Assembly: GCA_035691665.1 (NCBI GenBank)
Contig: DASSIS010000054.1
Coordinates: 1-32,323, forward strand
Length of the DNA stretch: 32,323 nucleotides
Direction: 5' to 3'
DNA from: DASUBN01 sp035691665
GTDB lineage: Bacteria; Pseudomonadota; Gammaproteobacteria; Natronospirales; REEB76
Part shown: piece after piece, positions 32,189 through 32,323 of the stretch
Numbering within the stretch: position 1 is the stretch's first letter
How the letters are laid out: every line of letters starts with the position of its first letter
Program-made: the position numbers and the translations under genes
Notes under the pieces: model-generated
The model's database searches: none
Told to the model about the DNA's origin: nothing
Seen by the model: only the letters and a program-made list of their open reading frames with translations

Positions 32189-32323
32189 TCGCCATCCCTG
32201 GCTTCGCCCCCTGACGGGGCTATTCCTTGCTCGCTCCAGTGCTCGCCGGCCTCCAAGGGGGTGGCAAGAACCACGGCTGCCGGTCTGGTTCTTCCCACCC
32301 GTAGCGCGAGCCGAGCATCGCAG

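Larger units (their letters stand above)
31707..32323. other. Repeat-rich spacer, right (to window end)
   Basis: 617 bases without a gene I can support; the short open frames overlap the repeats. It contains an AT-rich island (about 31900-31980) with the 16-bp palindrome at 31960-31975, the hairpin TCCCTTTTCTTT-GCTCGCCC-AAAGAAAAGGGA (32051-32082), and the right copy of the 42-bp inverted repeat (32147-32188). From about 32297 a direct-orientation copy of a piece of the left spacer begins and runs off the window. The AT-rich island could serve as the promoter region of the coiled-coil gene or of an off-window gene. Confidence 0.6.

Noticed and set aside
28318..32323. Integrative element or transposon covering the AT-rich gene and the VWA unit
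   Set aside because: No integrase, transposase, tRNA or target-site duplication was found; only the inverted repeats and the composition change support mobility.

Overview
The window is GC-rich (most genes show strong G/C third-position bias) and reads as chromosomal DNA of a gammaproteobacterium. The gene set (lemA-TPM-TPM, yadG/yadH, FadI-like thiolase, hemH, an OprB-like porin) and the dense GC-rich intergenic palindromes suggest the Xanthomonadales/Nevskiales neighbourhood. That placement is inference; no rRNA or other phylogenetic marker is present. I saw no tRNA, CRISPR array, transposase or phage gene.

Layout. 1-1221: 3' part of an outer-membrane porin gene. 1215-5893 (minus): a catabolic cluster running glutaryl-CoA dehydrogenase (gcdH), HAD hydrolase, fused alpha/beta 2-oxoacid dehydrogenase E1 and a small membrane protein. 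6165-7472: an ACT-domain malic-enzyme-like protein whose catalytic Tyr and Lys appear to be missing. 7608-9886: a lipoprotein, a DUF962 membrane protein, a hot-dog thioesterase and a DUF3775 protein. 10010-12142: an ankyrin-like protein and a secreted protein. 12159-14164 (minus): lemA and two TPM-domain genes. 14299-16320: a lipase-like alpha/beta hydrolase and a convergent DUF2062 membrane protein. 16403-18767: a self-contained unit of operator-like palindrome, sigma70-type promoter, ~216-nt structured leader, large secreted protein and strong terminator. 18824-20520: the yadG/yadH ABC exporter. 20595-23782 (minus): an amino-acid permease and a MATE exporter. 23914-25206: a thiolase. 25442-25894 (minus): mscL with a zinc-ribbon tail. 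25984-28317: hemH, a VOC protein and a CcdC-like membrane protein. 28322-29188 (minus): an AT-rich orphan, probably acquired. 29189-32323: a two-gene unit (coiled-coil membrane protein plus VWA lipoprotein) lying between two repeat-rich spacers that share a perfect 42-bp inverted repeat.

How genes work together. gcdH, the fused E1 and the thiolase fit acyl-CoA/2-oxoacid catabolism. lemA and the two TPM genes form a familiar envelope operon. The secreted protein at 16694-18703 carries a possible HExxE metal site, two tandem-95 repeats and a PPC-like end, and its leader contains two mutually exclusive stems, so it is the best riboregulation candidate. Two repeat families punctuate the window: a ~125-180 bp MITE-like element (four copies, three of them within 10 nt of a stop codon) and the inverted repeats around the VWA pair.

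The most interesting items are the structured leader with its promoter, the malic-enzyme homologue with altered catalytic residues, the VWA/coiled-coil pair between inverted repeats, the AT-rich orphan, and the cluster of four perfect or near-perfect hairpins at 9384-9527.
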